64,000 nucleotides of DNA from Candidatus Stammera capleta (GTDB taxonomy: Bacteria; Pseudomonadota; Gammaproteobacteria; Enterobacterales; Enterobacteriaceae): NCBI GenBank assembly GCA_015134395.1, contig CP043983.1, forward strand, positions 217,295 to 281,294. The letters run 5' to 3'. Position numbers and translations under genes: made by a program. A model generated the notes under the pieces. The model saw only the letters and a program-made list of their open reading frames with translations, was not told where the DNA came from and made no database searches. Position 1 is the stretch's first letter. The number at the start of each line of letters is the position of its first letter. Shown here piece after piece: positions 13,165 through 26,708 of this stretch.

Positions 13165-15039
13165 ATGTATATAAATGAAATAGAAAATTTTTTATGAAAA
13201 TTATATAAAAATAATAATAAAAAAATAAGATTATTAGATATATATTTTTCTAAATTATTTGAAGAAAAAAACGATATTACTTCTCAAATTTCTATGTTAT
13301 TTGCTTTTTTATTAAGTATAAGTATAAGATTAGGACATGTTTGTATACCTATAAACAAAATTATGTGTAGAAATTTTTTTTATAAGGAAATTTTAGATTT
13401 TTTAAATTATTTTTTTAAAAAAAAAATATCCATTAATAAATGTATAAATATATTATATAATAAAAATATAATTAGTTCTAGTTTTTTAAATATATGTACA
13501 CCTTTTATTTTATATAAAAAATGTATATATATGCATAAATTTTGAATTTATGAAAGTAATGTTATAAATTTTATGAAAAAAAATTTTTTTATAGAAAATT
13601 ATATAAATAAAAAAAAATTATTTAAAATAATAGATTTTTTTAAAAAAAATAATATTGATTTATATCAACAAATTTCAATATTAAATGTTTTTTTTAATAA
13701 AATATCTATAATTTCTGGAGCTCCAGGTACAGGTAAAACTACTATAATTGCTAAATTAATTTTAATTTTATATAAAATATATAAATTTAATAATAAATCT
13801 TCTATTAAAATATTATCATTTACAGGTAAATCATCTTCATGTATAACTAATTATTTAAATAAAATTTATAGTGATTTAAAAGTTGATAAAAAATTTAAAA
13901 ATATTTTACCAGATAAATCTATTACAATATATAAATTTTTAGGTTTTAATTATAATAATTTTATTAAAGTTAATAAATATAATAATATTAAAATATTAAT
14001 AATAGATGAATCATCAATGATTGATTTATTTACTTTATTTTATATATTTTCATTTTTAAAAAATAATTTTATTAAAATAATTTTTATAGGAGATAGTAAT
14101 CAAATTGGTTCTATAGAACCTGGTTCATTTTTTAATGAAATTTGTAATTATAATTATTCTTTATTTTATAGAAAAAAAAAATTATTAGATATTTTATTAT
14201 ATTTAAATTATGATATATATAAATTAAATTTAAATTTAAATAAATTAAATAATAATATTTCTTTTTTAATTAAAAATTATCGTTTTTTAAAAAATAAATA
14301 TTTAAATAAAATTTCTAATTTAATAAATTTTGGTTATTTTAAAAAAATAGATAAATTTATAGATAAATATAATTTTAAATGTAATTTTAATTTTTATGAA
14401 ACTAAATATTTTGATTTTAATTTTATTTTAAAGTTTTGTTTAAATAGTTATAAAAAATATATTAATTTTATTAAAAAAGAATTTAATTTTAAATTTTTAT
14501 TAAATTATTTTAATAAATTTAAAATTATTACAGTATTAAAAAATACAATTTTTGGAATAAAATATATAAATGAATATATTAATAATTATATTTTAAAGAA
14601 AAAATATACTAAAGATATAGTTTTTGATTATAAAAATAATTGTTATAATTATTTTGGAAAACCAATTTTAATTACTAAAAATAATAATTATTTAAAATTA
14701 TTTAATGGTGATTCAGGTTTTTTTATTTTTTTAAAAAAAGAATTAAATATTTTATTTTTTAAATCAATAAATAATTATAAAATATTTTATTATAATAATA
14801 TTAGTTATTGAGATAGTAATTGAGCAATTACTGTACATAAATCACAAGGATCAGAATTTGATCATATATTATTAATATTACCTAATTATTTTTCTAGTTT
14901 ATTAAATAGAAAATTAATTTATACTGCTTTTACCAGAGCTAAAAAAAAAGTTTCTATATATTCTGATAGAGATATATTTTTAAATAGTATAAAAAAAAAA
15001 CAAACAAATTTTAATAATTTTATAGAAAGATTAAAATAA
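13165..15039 (+). CDS. recD: Exodeoxyribonuclease V subunit RecD
   Basis: 5'-3' helicase of RecBCD. 624 residues (608 in E. coli). An N-terminal domain that binds RecC precedes Walker [11 protein letters not shown] (about residue 190), motif Ia LSFTGKSSS, motif [13 protein letters not shown], motif [17 protein letters not shown], and C-terminal [16 protein letters not shown] with [20 protein letters not shown] lies eight bases before the ATG at 13165. Ends 10 bases from the convergent holA. All helicase motifs look intact, so the trio recC-recB-recD is probably active. Confidence 0.96.
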
Positions 15040-15049
15040 TTTTATAAAT

Positions 15050-15808
15050 TTAATTTATAAATTTAATTATATATATTAATATTAATTCTAATTCTTTTCA
15101 TTTAATTTTTATATTTTTTTTTATTTTTATTTCATAATTTTTAATTAATTTTAAAAATTTATTTATTTTTTTTATATTATTATTATTTATTTTTTTTTTT
15201 AAATATTTAAAAATTATATTTAATATAATAATTTTATTATTAATATTTTTATTATTACTAATTTTTTTTATTATAATTAAAGTTTTTAATATATTTTTGT
15301 TATTAATTGATTTTATTAAATTTTTTATATTTATATAATTTATATATTTATTATAAAATATTTTTTTTTTATATAAATTATTATTATTACATTCAATTAT
15401 TTTATTATATTTATTATTAAATAATTTTTTTATTTTTTTATATAAATTATATTTATATATTTCATAATTATATAATATAAATATATTTTTTTTATTTTTA
15501 TTATTTATTTTTTTTTTTATATATATATAAATATTTTTTTCTATATTATTTATATTTTCTATAAAATTTATAATTAATAATTTTTTTTTAGAAAAAAAAT
15601 TTTTATTTATTATTGTATTTGTAATTTTTTTTCAATTATAATTTTTATTAATTAAAAAATTTATAATATTTATTTTTTTATTTAAATAAATAATTTTATT
15701 TTTTATAAAATTTTTACATTTTTCTTTTAAATAATAATTATTACCTATTATAAAATAGTATAAAAATATATTTATATTTTTTATATCATTAAATTTATAT
15801 ATTTTCAT
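15050..15808 (-). CDS. holA: DNA polymerase III delta subunit
   Basis: Clamp-loader subunit that opens the beta ring. 252 residues against 343 in E. coli, and very diverged. Recognised by three anchors: YFIIGNNYYLKEKCKNF for YLLLGNDPLLLQESQDA, NYNWKKITNTI followed by FFSKKKLLIINF for NTDWNAIFSLC and FASRQTLLLL, and the C-terminal WKELELILIYI for WAELEGLSLLL. It follows leuS, as in enterobacteria (leuS-lptE-holA), with lptE lost. Starting at the ATG at 15806-15808 gives the E. coli-like opening MKIYKFNDI. Shortening is spread through the middle. Confidence 0.85.
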
Positions 15809-15884
15809 TATTTATATTATTACAAAATTAATAATTTTATTTTTTATATATATAATTTTTTTTATTTTATTTTTTATAAATTTA

Positions 15885-18314
<2,430 letters not shown>

Positions 18315-18353
18315 TAATTTATTTATTTAATTTTTATTTTTATTAAAGTAATT

Positions 18354-20123
18354 TTATGAGAAATATTTTTTATTATTTTTATATTTTTTTTTATATATAT
18401 AATTAATTTTATTTTTAAATAAAGAAAATTGTTTTATTTTATTAAAAAAATTACATAAATATGTATGTATATTTTTTTTATAAAAATTAGTTATATTTTC
18501 TATATATTTATTATTTTTTAAGTTCTTAATTTTATTTATAATATTATTTAATTTGTTTTTTTTTATTAATATATTTTTTTTATTATTTATATAATTTATT
18601 TTATTTATAATTTTATTTTTTTTACTTTTTTTTATATTTTTATATATATTATAATAATATTTATTTTTTTTAATAGTTATTATAGAATAATTTGGTGTTT
18701 TTATTTTTATATTAGGTAAAATAAATATTTTTATTTTTTTATTTTTTTTTTCTATTAAATGTAATGTATTTCTTTTATTATTTAATAAATATATTCCTAT
18801 ATTAATAGGAACTATTGCATGTATTTCTTTTATATTATTTTTAAAGGATTTTTCTTCTATAATTCTTAATATAGATAAAGAAAGAGATTCATTATCTCTA
18901 ATATTACCAGATCCTTTACATCTTGGACATATATTATAACTTATTTCTTTTAAAGATTTATTTAATCTTTGACGGGACATTTCTAATAATCCAAATTTTG
19001 ATATTTTTCCTATTTTTATTTTTGCTTTATCATTTTTTATTATTTTTTTTAATTTATTTTCTATTATTTTTTGATTTTGAAATAATGACATATCTATAAA
19101 ATCAATTACAATAAGACCACCTATATCTCTTAAACGTAATTGTATAATTATTTCTTCTATAGCTTCTAAATTAGTTTGTAATGCTGTTGTTTCTATATTT
19201 GTAAATTTATTAGATTTAGATGAATTTATATCTATAGATGTTAAAGCTTCTGTTATATCTATTATTATAGAACCACCTGATGGTAATTTAACTTCTTTTA
19301 AAAAAGCAGATTCTATTTGTGTTTCTATTTTAAAATAACTGAATAATGGTATTTTTTTATTATAAAATTTTATTTTATTTATAAAATCTTTTTTATTTAA
19401 TTTTTTTATATATTTTATTGATAATTTATATATTTTATAATTATCTATTATAATTTCATTTATATCTTTATATAAATAATCTCTAAATATTCTCATTAAT
19501 ATATTATTTTCTTGATGTATTAAAAATGGAGCTTTATTTTTATTTGATTTTTTTTTAATATATTTTCAATATTTAATTTTTATAGATAAATCCAAATTTA
19601 ATGTTTCTAAAGATTTTCCTAAACCTGAAGTACGAATAATTATTCCCATATTTTTAGGTAAATTTAATTTTTTTATTATTGATTTTAATTTAATTCTATT
19701 TTTACCTTCTATACGTTTAGATATTCCATTTGTTTTTGGATTATTTGGTAATAATATTAAATCATTTCCTATTAATGTTATAAATGTTGTTAAAAATGCT
19801 CCTTTATTATCTCTTTCATCTTTATTTATTTGAACTATTAATTCTTGTCCTTTATATAATTTTTTTTTTGTTTTATTATTTTTTTCTAAAAAATATTCTT
19901 TAGAAATTTCTTTTATAGGCAAAAATCCATGTTTTTTAGATCCATAATTAATAAAAACAGCTTCTAAACTAGGTTCTATTCTTGAAATTATTCCTTTATA
20001 TATATTAGATTTTTTTTGTTTATATTTAGTATTTTTTATATTTAAATCAAATAATTTTTTTTTATTTATTAATGCAATTCTTAATTCTTCTTTTTGTGTA
20101 GCATTTATTAGTATTTTTTTCAT
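18354..20123 (-). CDS. rne: Ribonuclease E, catalytic half only
   Basis: Endonuclease for mRNA decay and rRNA/tRNA processing. 589 residues against 1,061 in E. coli: the N-terminal catalytic region remains and the C-terminal degradosome scaffold is missing. The S1 domain contains GIISRIEPSLEAVFINYG and HGFLPIKEIS; the DNase I-like site keeps ALTSIDINSS and GGLIVIDFIDM with the metal-binding aspartates; the Zn-link is NICPRCKGSG (CPxC). One TGA Trp occurs at 19566-19568. The final 150 residues are Lys/Asn-rich without clear homology. Divergent from rluC, as in enterobacteria. Confidence 0.96.
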
Positions 20124-20205
20124 TATTATTACTCTTTATTATTTTATTTTAATTAATATTTTATATATAATAGTGTTATTTAAAAAAATTATTTATAATA
20201 ATTAA

Positions 20206-21163
20206 ATGATTAATAAATTTTTTATAAGTTTTATTAAAATTGATATAAATAATATAAATCAACGTATTGATAATTTTTTATTTAAAAAAATAAAAAATTT
20301 ACCTAAAAATAAAATATATTCTTTAATACGTAAAGGTAATATTAGAATTAATAAAAAACGTGTTTCTTATAAATATAAATTAAAATTTAATGATTTAATA
20401 CGTATTCCTTTAATAAAAATAGAAAAAAAAAATATATATATTGATAAGTATATTATAAAAATTTTTAAAAAATATATTATTTATGAAGATAAATTTATTT
20501 TAATTATAAATAAACCTTCAGGTATATCTGTTCATAAATGTAATAAATTTAATTTAAATATTATTGATATATTTAGATTTATTATAAAAAATGATAATTT
20601 AGAATTAGTTCATCGTATTGATAAATATACATCAGGTATACTTATTTTATCTAAAGATTTAAATACATTAAGAATTTTATGTAATTATTTTAAATATAAA
20701 AAAATTAAAAAAGAATATATATCTTTAGTTCATGGTATTTGACCTAAAAAAATATCTAAAATAGAAAATTATATAGTAAAAAAAAAATATATTAAATACA
20801 TTTCTTATTATCCTTAAATATGGAAAATTTTCAAAAACATTATTTTATATATATAAATATTATAATAATTTTACTTTATTAAAAATTTATCCTATTACAG
20901 GTCGTAGTCATCAAATAAGATTACATACTAGTAATTTAGGTTATCCAATAGTTAATGATAATATTTATGGTAATAATATTTTAGATAAAAAATTTTTTTA
21001 TAAATGAAATATAAAAAGATTATTTTTACATTCTTATTATGTATCTTTTATACATCCATTTTTTAAAAAAAAAATTAATTTATATGCTAAATTAGATAAT
21101 AAATTACTATTTATTTTAAATAATTTAAATAAAAAGGAACTATATGGCTGTACAAAAAAGTAA
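20206..21163 (+). pseudogene. rluC: 23S rRNA pseudouridine synthase RluC, one frameshift
   Basis: Modifies three uridines of 23S rRNA. The first frame carries the S4-like region (RIDNFLF, IRKGNIRINKKRV) and the active site ELVHRIDKYTSGILILSKDL with the catalytic Asp, but ends at TAA 20815-20817. The rest, GKFSKTLFYIYKYYN, ITGRSHQIRLHT and RLFLHSYYVSFIHP, continues in the next frame to TAA 21161-21163 and overlaps rpmF. Two explanations fit: an extra T in CCTTAAATATGGA near 20812 (removing it reads PKYGK, like E. coli), or a slip in the A10 run at 20778-20787, since the second frame is open from there. Pseudogene, slippage-rescued gene or sequencing error; both halves are well conserved. Confidence 0.85.
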
Positions 21164-21308
21164 AAAAAGTAGATCAAAAAGAGGTCATCGTAGATCTCAT
21201 AATTTTATATCTTTACCTTTATTATTTTTTAATAAAAAAAATAAAATAATAAGTTTATATCATCATGTTTCTAAAGATGGTTATTATAGAGGATATAAAA
21301 TTAAATAA
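21144..21308 (+). CDS. rpmF: Ribosomal protein L32
   Basis: 54-residue 50S protein (57 in E. coli): MAVQKSKKSRSKRGHRRSH corresponds to MAVQQNKPTRSKRGMRRSH. AAAAAGGAA at 21131-21139 supports the ATG at 21144. It overlaps the second-frame 3' end of rluC by 20 bases. In E. coli this cluster runs yceD-rpmF-plsX-fabH-fabD-fabG-acpP; here acpP follows directly. Confidence 0.96.
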   Translation: MAVQKSKKSRSKRGHRRSHNFISLPLLFFNKKNKIISLYHHVSKDGYYRGYKIK

Positions 21309-21407
21309 TATAATTAAATATTTTAATAATATTGTTTATTAATTATATATTTATATTATAATTATTTAAATAATTTATTATAAATGTATATTTATTGGAT
21401 TATAATT

Positions 21408-21653
21408 ATGTCAAATATAGAAGATCGTATTAAAAAAGTAATTAGTGATCAATTAAGTATTCAGTTAGATAAAATAAAAAATAATAGTTTTTTTGTTAAT
21501 GATTTTGGAGCAGATTCTTTAGATATTATTGAATTAATAATGTCATTAGAAGAAGAATTTGATATTGAAATCTCAGATGAAATGGCTGAAAAAATAAATA
21601 ATGTACAATCTGTTATTGATTGTATTAATAAATTGTTGGAGGAAAAAAAATAA
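21408..21653 (+). CDS. acpP: Acyl carrier protein
   Basis: Carries acyl chains on a phosphopantetheine arm in fatty-acid synthesis. 81 residues (78 in E. coli). The attachment site [10 protein letters not shown] is intact, with Ser in the usual place; [15 protein letters not shown] also matches. Starting at [11 protein letters not shown] (21408) rather than an in-frame ATG 24 bases upstream agrees with E. coli MSTIEERVKKI. plsX, fabH, fabD and fabG, normally between rpmF and acpP, are gone from here. Ends convergently with murJ. Confidence 0.97.
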   Translation: MSNIEDRIKKVISDQLSIQLDKIKNNSFFVNDFGADSLDIIELIMSLEEEFDIEISDEMAEKINNVQSVIDCINKLLEEKK

Positions 21654-21673
21654 TTTTTTAAATTATATTAGAT

Positions 21674-23194
21674 CTATAATATTTCTTTAATTTTAAAACC
21701 TGATATAAATAAACTAAATATATATACTATTATACTACTTAATAGTATAAAAAATAATTTTATTAATCTGAATTTTATATTCAGATTAATAAAATTAATT
21801 ATTGTATTTTCAGTAATTTTTTTAATAAAAATAGTCATTATAATACAAGAAAAAATAATTTTATATAAAAATAATTTTCATTTATATTTAAATTCTATTA
21901 TTTTATTTCTTTTTAATTCTAAACATAATATTATCATATTTATAAATGAAGATATACTTATAGAAAGAGCTATTCCAGCATGTTTAAAAAATTTTACTGT
22001 AAAAATATTTATAATTTGTGTAATTATTAAAGTAAGTATATTTATTTTAATTGGTATTTTTGTATTATATCTAGAATAAAAACATGGTGTTAATATTTTA
22101 ATAAATATTAATGATGTTAATCCTAAAGAATAAAATTTTAATGTTTTTGATGTCATAATAACATCAAATAAACTAAATTTTCCATATTTAAATAATATTA
22201 TTACTAATAATTTAGATGCAAAAATTAAAATTATTGATGTAGGTAAACTTATAAGTAATATTATTTTTAAATATTGATTTATAATTTTATTATATTTATT
22301 TTTATTATTTTTATTATAATTATTAGATAATTTAGATAATAAAATTGTACCTATTGTTGTACCTAATATAGTTAAAGGTAATTCTATTAATCTATCTGCA
22401 TAATATATTCATGATATTGAACCTGACTGTAAATAGGATAATATACTATTATTTATTATTTGTGACATTTGATATATAAACATACCTAATATAACTGGAA
22501 TTATATTTTTTATTATTTTTTTTATACCATTATTATATATATTTATTTTTTTTATTTTTAAATTTACGGAAATATTTTTTAAAATTATTTTTTGATAAAT
22601 TAATTGAAATATACTTCCAAAAATTATTGATCATGCAAGTGACATAATTGGTATATAAAAATATTTATTTATAAATAAAATAAATATTATTATAATAATA
22701 TTTAAAATTATTGGTGCAAATGTTGGTAATATAAATATATTTCATACATTTAATATAGATGATATATAAGTAGATAATGAAATTATTATTATAAATGGAA
22801 ATATTATTCTTAATATTTTTATTGTTAAATAGGTTTTTAAAGAATTTTTTACAAAACCTGGAGCTGTTATGTATATTATATTATTAGAATATATTATACC
22901 TAATATAGTTATAATTATTAAAATTATTGATAATAAAAAATATATAGATGATATTAATTCATTAATTTTGTTTCTTTTTTTTTCTTTATATTTACTTAAT
23001 ATTGGAATAAATACATAAGAAAAAGCTCCTTCTGCAAATATTTTTCTTAACATATTTGGAAATTTTAATGCAGTATAAAATGCATCTGTATATATATTAA
23101 TGCCAAATATATTTGCTATTAATATATCTCTTATAAATCCTATAATTTTAGAAAAAAAAGTTAATATACTAATTTTAATTATATTTAGAAACAT
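21674..23194 (-). CDS. murJ: Lipid II flippase MurJ
   Basis: Moves lipid-linked peptidoglycan precursor across the inner membrane. 506 residues (511 in E. coli) in one frame, TAG stop. The N-terminus FFSKIIGFIRDILIANIFG matches FSRVLGFARDAIVARIFG, followed by TDAFYTALKFPNMLRKIF and AEGAFSYVFIPILSKY. Hydrophobic segments run throughout, as expected for a 14-helix MOP-family protein. Retention implies the cell still makes some peptidoglycan. The 3' end of the coding sequence contains a strong inverted repeat (21756-21796). Confidence 0.94.
21756..21796. repeat. Perfect 17-bp inverted repeat, 7-base loop
   Basis: Left arm 21756-21772 and right arm 21780-21796 are exact complements (AATTTTATTAATCTGAA / TTCAGATTAATAAAATT) around a TTTTATA loop. 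A weaker 8-bp stem (ATACTATT / AATAGTAT) lies at 21724-21748. Both are inside the last part of murJ and about 70-140 bases beyond the acpP stop on the opposite strand, so they might end rpmF-acpP transcripts. Confidence 0.85.
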
Positions 23195-23264
23195 ATTTTT
23201 AGTAAAAATTTTATAATATAAAAATATATATATTTTATAATAAAAAAATTTTTTTTTAAAGAGT

Positions 23265-23999
23265 TTATTTATTTATTATTGATTTTATTATTTTTTTTAT
23301 TTTTTTTTTTTTTTTATTAAAATAATAAATTTTATTTAATGTTTGAAATTTTAAAAATATATTTATAAATTTTTTATAAATATTATATTTTAAAATATTT
23401 TTATTTTTATTATTTATATTATTATAAATATATAAATTATATATTATTTTAGTTTTATAATTATTTATATTTATATATCTTTTAATTTTATTTATTATAT
23501 ATATATATATATTATTATAAAAAAAATTTTTTTTTATAAAAAAAGAAATTGAATATATATTATTACTAATATATTTTTTTATTAATGAATATGAATAATT
23601 TATTTCAGTATTTAATAATATATTATTCTTTTTTAATATTTTTATAATATAAATATTTTTTTTTGTACATGGAATATTAAATATAATTTTTTTTTTATTT
23701 ATTTTTTTTTTATATAAATTTTTTATAAAAAAAATAATATTTTTTATTATTTTTTTTTTTTTAATAAATATATTTTTATCTAAATCAATAAATATTTTAC
23801 CAGATATTTTATTAATTATTTTATTTACTATATTTAATATTATATAAATATAAATATTTTTTTTTTTTTTTTTTATATTTTTATAACAATAACTATATTT
23901 ATTAATCATATTATTTATTAATTTATTATTTATAATAATATTATTATATTTTTTTATATTATTTATATTATTTAATTTAAAAAATATATTTTTATTCAT
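23265..23999 (-). CDS. Degenerate transaldolase-like protein without the catalytic lysine
   Basis: 244 residues, no internal stop. The middle aligns with E. coli TalB (317 aa): GKIFIDLD for GRVSTEVD, KKKIIFNIPCTKKNIYIIK for NDRILIKLASTWQGIRAAE, and KKNILLNTEINYSYSL for KEGINCNLTLLFSFAQ. The Schiff-base lysine of RILIKLAST is Asn here (codon AAT), the N-terminal TNPSL substrate loop is not recognisable, and the C-terminus is shortened. Either a gene in the last stage of decay whose frame is still open, or a protein kept for another reason. Starts 5 bases after sufE. Identification rests on a remote alignment by eye. Confidence 0.55.
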   Translation of the reverse strand: MNKNIFFKLNNINNIKKYNNIIINNKLINNMINKYSYCYKNIKKKKKNIYIYIILNIVNKIINKISGKIFIDLDKNIFIKKKKIIKNIIFFIKNLYKKKINKKKIIFNIPCTKKNIYIIKILKKNNILLNTEINYSYSLIKKYISNNIYSISFFIKKNFFYNNIYIYIINKIKRYININNYKTKIIYNLYIYNNINNKNKNILKYNIYKKFINIFLKFQTLNKIYYFNKKKKKIKKIIKSIINK

Positions 24000-24003
24000 T
24001 ATT

Positions 24004-24411
24004 TTATTTATAGTTATTTATTTTTTTTTTAATAAATGATATTATTGATTTTATTCCTATTATTTTTATAGAGAATAATTTTTTAAATGAATGTATTTTG
24101 TATAAAATATTATTTATATTAATATTTAAAATATTATTTATATTTTTATTATTATATAAATTTATTATTATAATTAATAAACCTTTAATTATTAATGAAT
24201 TACTATCTCCATTTAATAATATTAGATTATTTTTTTTTTTAATTTTTAATCATACATTACTTTGACATCCATATATAATATTTTTATTTATTCTTATATT
24301 TTCTTTATTTATAGGTAATTTTTTTCCTAATTCTATTAAATAATATAATTTATCTTCTTTATTTTTTAAAAAATTTATTTCTTTTAATATTTTATTTAAT
24401 ATATTATTCAT
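24004..24411 (-). CDS. sufE: Cysteine desulfuration protein SufE
   Basis: Accepts sulfur from SufS and passes it to SufB. 135 residues (138 in E. coli). LYYLIELGKKLP matches LYIIELGQRLP, and the sulfur-accepting cysteine is in YGCQSNVWLKI (E. coli IQGCQSQVWIVM). The start overlaps closely with the sufS end (2-base gap). Last suf gene of sufBCDSE; sufA is absent. Confidence 0.95.
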
Positions 24412-24413
24412 TA

Positions 24414-25646
24414 TTATTTTAATAATTTTATTATTTTTTTTAATTTATATATAAATGTATTAATATCTTTTTTTGAAGTATACATTGCTATAGATAATCT
24501 ACATGTTCCTGGTATATTATATAATTTCATTATAGGTATAGCACATTGATTTCCTGTTCTTATTGCTATACCATTTTGGTCTAACATCATACCTATATCA
24601 TAACAATGACAATTTTTAATATTAAAAGATATTATTCCTAATTTTTTATTTTTTCCATATATTTTTATATTAGGTATATTTTTTAATTTATTTAATGTAT
24701 AACTTAATATTTTTTTTTCATATTTTATTATATTTTTTAAACCTATTAAATTTATATAATCTATAGCTGAACTTAATCCTATTATTGATTCTATATTTAA
24801 TGTTCCACATTCAAATTTTCATGGAGCATTAATTAATTTTATATTTTTTATTTTATTTTTTTTTATATTTATATTAGCAATAATACCTCCTCCTGTTTTT
24901 CATGGAATAAGTTTATTCATTATTTTTTTTTTACAATATATTATACCTGTACCTGTAGGGGCATACATTTTATGTCCAGAAAATATATAAAAATCACAAT
25001 TTATTTTTTGTACATTAATTATTTTATGAGCTATTGCTTGTGATCCATCAATTATATTTATTATATTTTTTTTTTTTGATATTTTTATTATTTTTTTTAT
25101 TGGATTAATTGTTCCTAATACATTTGATATATGTGTAATTGAAATAATTTTAGTATTATTATCTATTATTTTTTTTAAATGATTTATATCTATTATTCCA
25201 TATTTATTTATTTTTAATATTCTTAATTCAAATCCAATTTTTTTTGATAAAAAAAATCATGGAGTAATATTAGAATGATGTTCTATAATAGAAATTATTA
25301 TATTATTTTTTTTTTTAATATAATTTTTAATTAAACTATTAGAAATAAAATTAATAGATTCTGTTGAATTATTTGTAAATATTATTTCTTCTGGAAATTT
25401 AGAATTTATAAATTTTGATATTTTTATTCTTGTATTTTCTATAGAATTAAAATTTATATTACTTAATGTATAAATTCCTCTATTTATTGAAGAATAATAT
25501 TTTTTATAAAAATTTTTTTGATTTTTAATTACTATTTTAGGTTTTTGTGATGTTGAAGCATTATCTAAATAAATAAATTTATTTTTATTTATTCTTGTTT
25601 TTAATATTGGAAAATCAGATTTTATTTTTTTTATATTATATGTCAT
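24414..25646 (-). CDS. sufS: Cysteine desulfurase SufS
   Basis: PLP enzyme that removes sulfur from cysteine for Fe-S cluster assembly. 410 residues (406 in E. coli). Features: FIYLDNASTSQKP, TNNSTESINF, EHHSNITPW with TGA Trp, DGSQAIAHK, the PLP lysine in FYIFSGHKMYAPTGTG, and the active-site cysteine in RTGNQCAIPIM (E. coli RTGHHCAMPLM). All catalytic residues kept. Starts 5 bases after sufD. Confidence 0.97.
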
Positions 25647-25651
25647 ATTAT

Positions 25652-26662
25652 TTATATATATTTAATTATTATTTTATAAATTTTTTTTATTAAATTATTT
25701 TTTTTAATTTTTTTTAAAATTTTATTTATAAATATTATATATATAATTTTCTTTATTTCATAAAAATTTAATCCTCTTGTTAATAAATAAAAAATTATAT
25801 TTTTATTTGGATAACTAATAGTTACTTTATGTTTACATATAGCTTCTTTATTTAATATATTTAATTGTGGTTTACTAAATATAATGTTTGGTTTATTAAA
25901 TAATAAATTATTATTTTTAAATATTGATTTTGTATAAAATGCTTCTGGAAAAACTTTAATTAATCCTTTAGTATTTATTATTCCTGATTCTAATATTACA
26001 TTATTATGTTCTTGAAAACTTTTAGAATTAGATGAATAATGTAATATTTTTATATTATTTATAAAATTATTTTTTTTTTTAATTAATGATATACTATTTA
26101 TATTTAATAAAGATTTTTTATATAAATATATTTTATTAATTATATTTATTTTTTTAGCATTTATTAAAAAAAAAAATTTTTTTAATTTAGAATTTTCATT
26201 TAATTTAATATTTTGTTTTAAATTTAAATTTAATTTTTTATTTAAATTTATTACTAATATATATAATAAATATGAATTTTTATTTAATTTTATATTAATT
26301 TTAAAATTTAAATATTTATTATTTGATAATGAATAAAATTCTTTAATAATATATATCATTATATTTTTTTTAATTATTAAATTTATATTTATATTTAAAT
26401 TTTTATTTTTTTTATTATAAAATTTATTATAGAAAATTATTATTTGTATAGGTAATTTTTTTTTATTATTTTTTTTTAAAATTATATTAATATTAATTAA
26501 ATTTTTTATTTTTAATCTATTAATATTTATATTTTTATATATATTTTTATTAATATAAAATATTTTATTATTTAAAATAATTATTTTATTTGATTTAATA
26601 TTTATTATTTTATTTTTTATTTTTTTAATTATATATTTTTTTTTTTTTTTATATATATACAT
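25652..26662 (-). CDS. sufD: Fe-S scaffold protein SufD
   Basis: Partner of SufB and SufC in the SufBC2D scaffold. 336 residues (423 in E. coli). The N-terminal third is Lys/Ile/Asn-rich and hard to align; the C-terminal half is clear: SKSFQEHNNVILESGIINTKG for FCNSRQLHKTIVSDKGRAVFNG, NNNLLFNKPNIIFSKPQLNI for NNNLLMGKLAEVDTKPQLEI, and the Cys/His pair in EAICKHKVT for DVKCSHGAT. Position between sufC and sufS is canonical. Confidence 0.92.
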   Translation of the reverse strand: MYIYKKKKKYIIKKIKNKIINIKSNKIIILNNKIFYINKNIYKNININRLKIKNLININIILKKNNKKKLPIQIIIFYNKFYNKKNKNLNININLIIKKNIMIYIIKEFYSLSNNKYLNFKINIKLNKNSYLLYILVINLNKKLNLNLKQNIKLNENSKLKKFFFLINAKKINIINKIYLYKKSLLNINSISLIKKKNNFINNIKILHYSSNSKSFQEHNNVILESGIINTKGLIKVFPEAFYTKSIFKNNNLLFNKPNIIFSKPQLNILNKEAICKHKVTISYPNKNIIFYLLTRGLNFYEIKKIIYIIFINKILKKIKKNNLIKKIYKIIIKYI

Positions 26663-26708
26663 TTTATAATATTAATTTATTTAAAAATAATTTTATAATT
26701 TTATAAAT

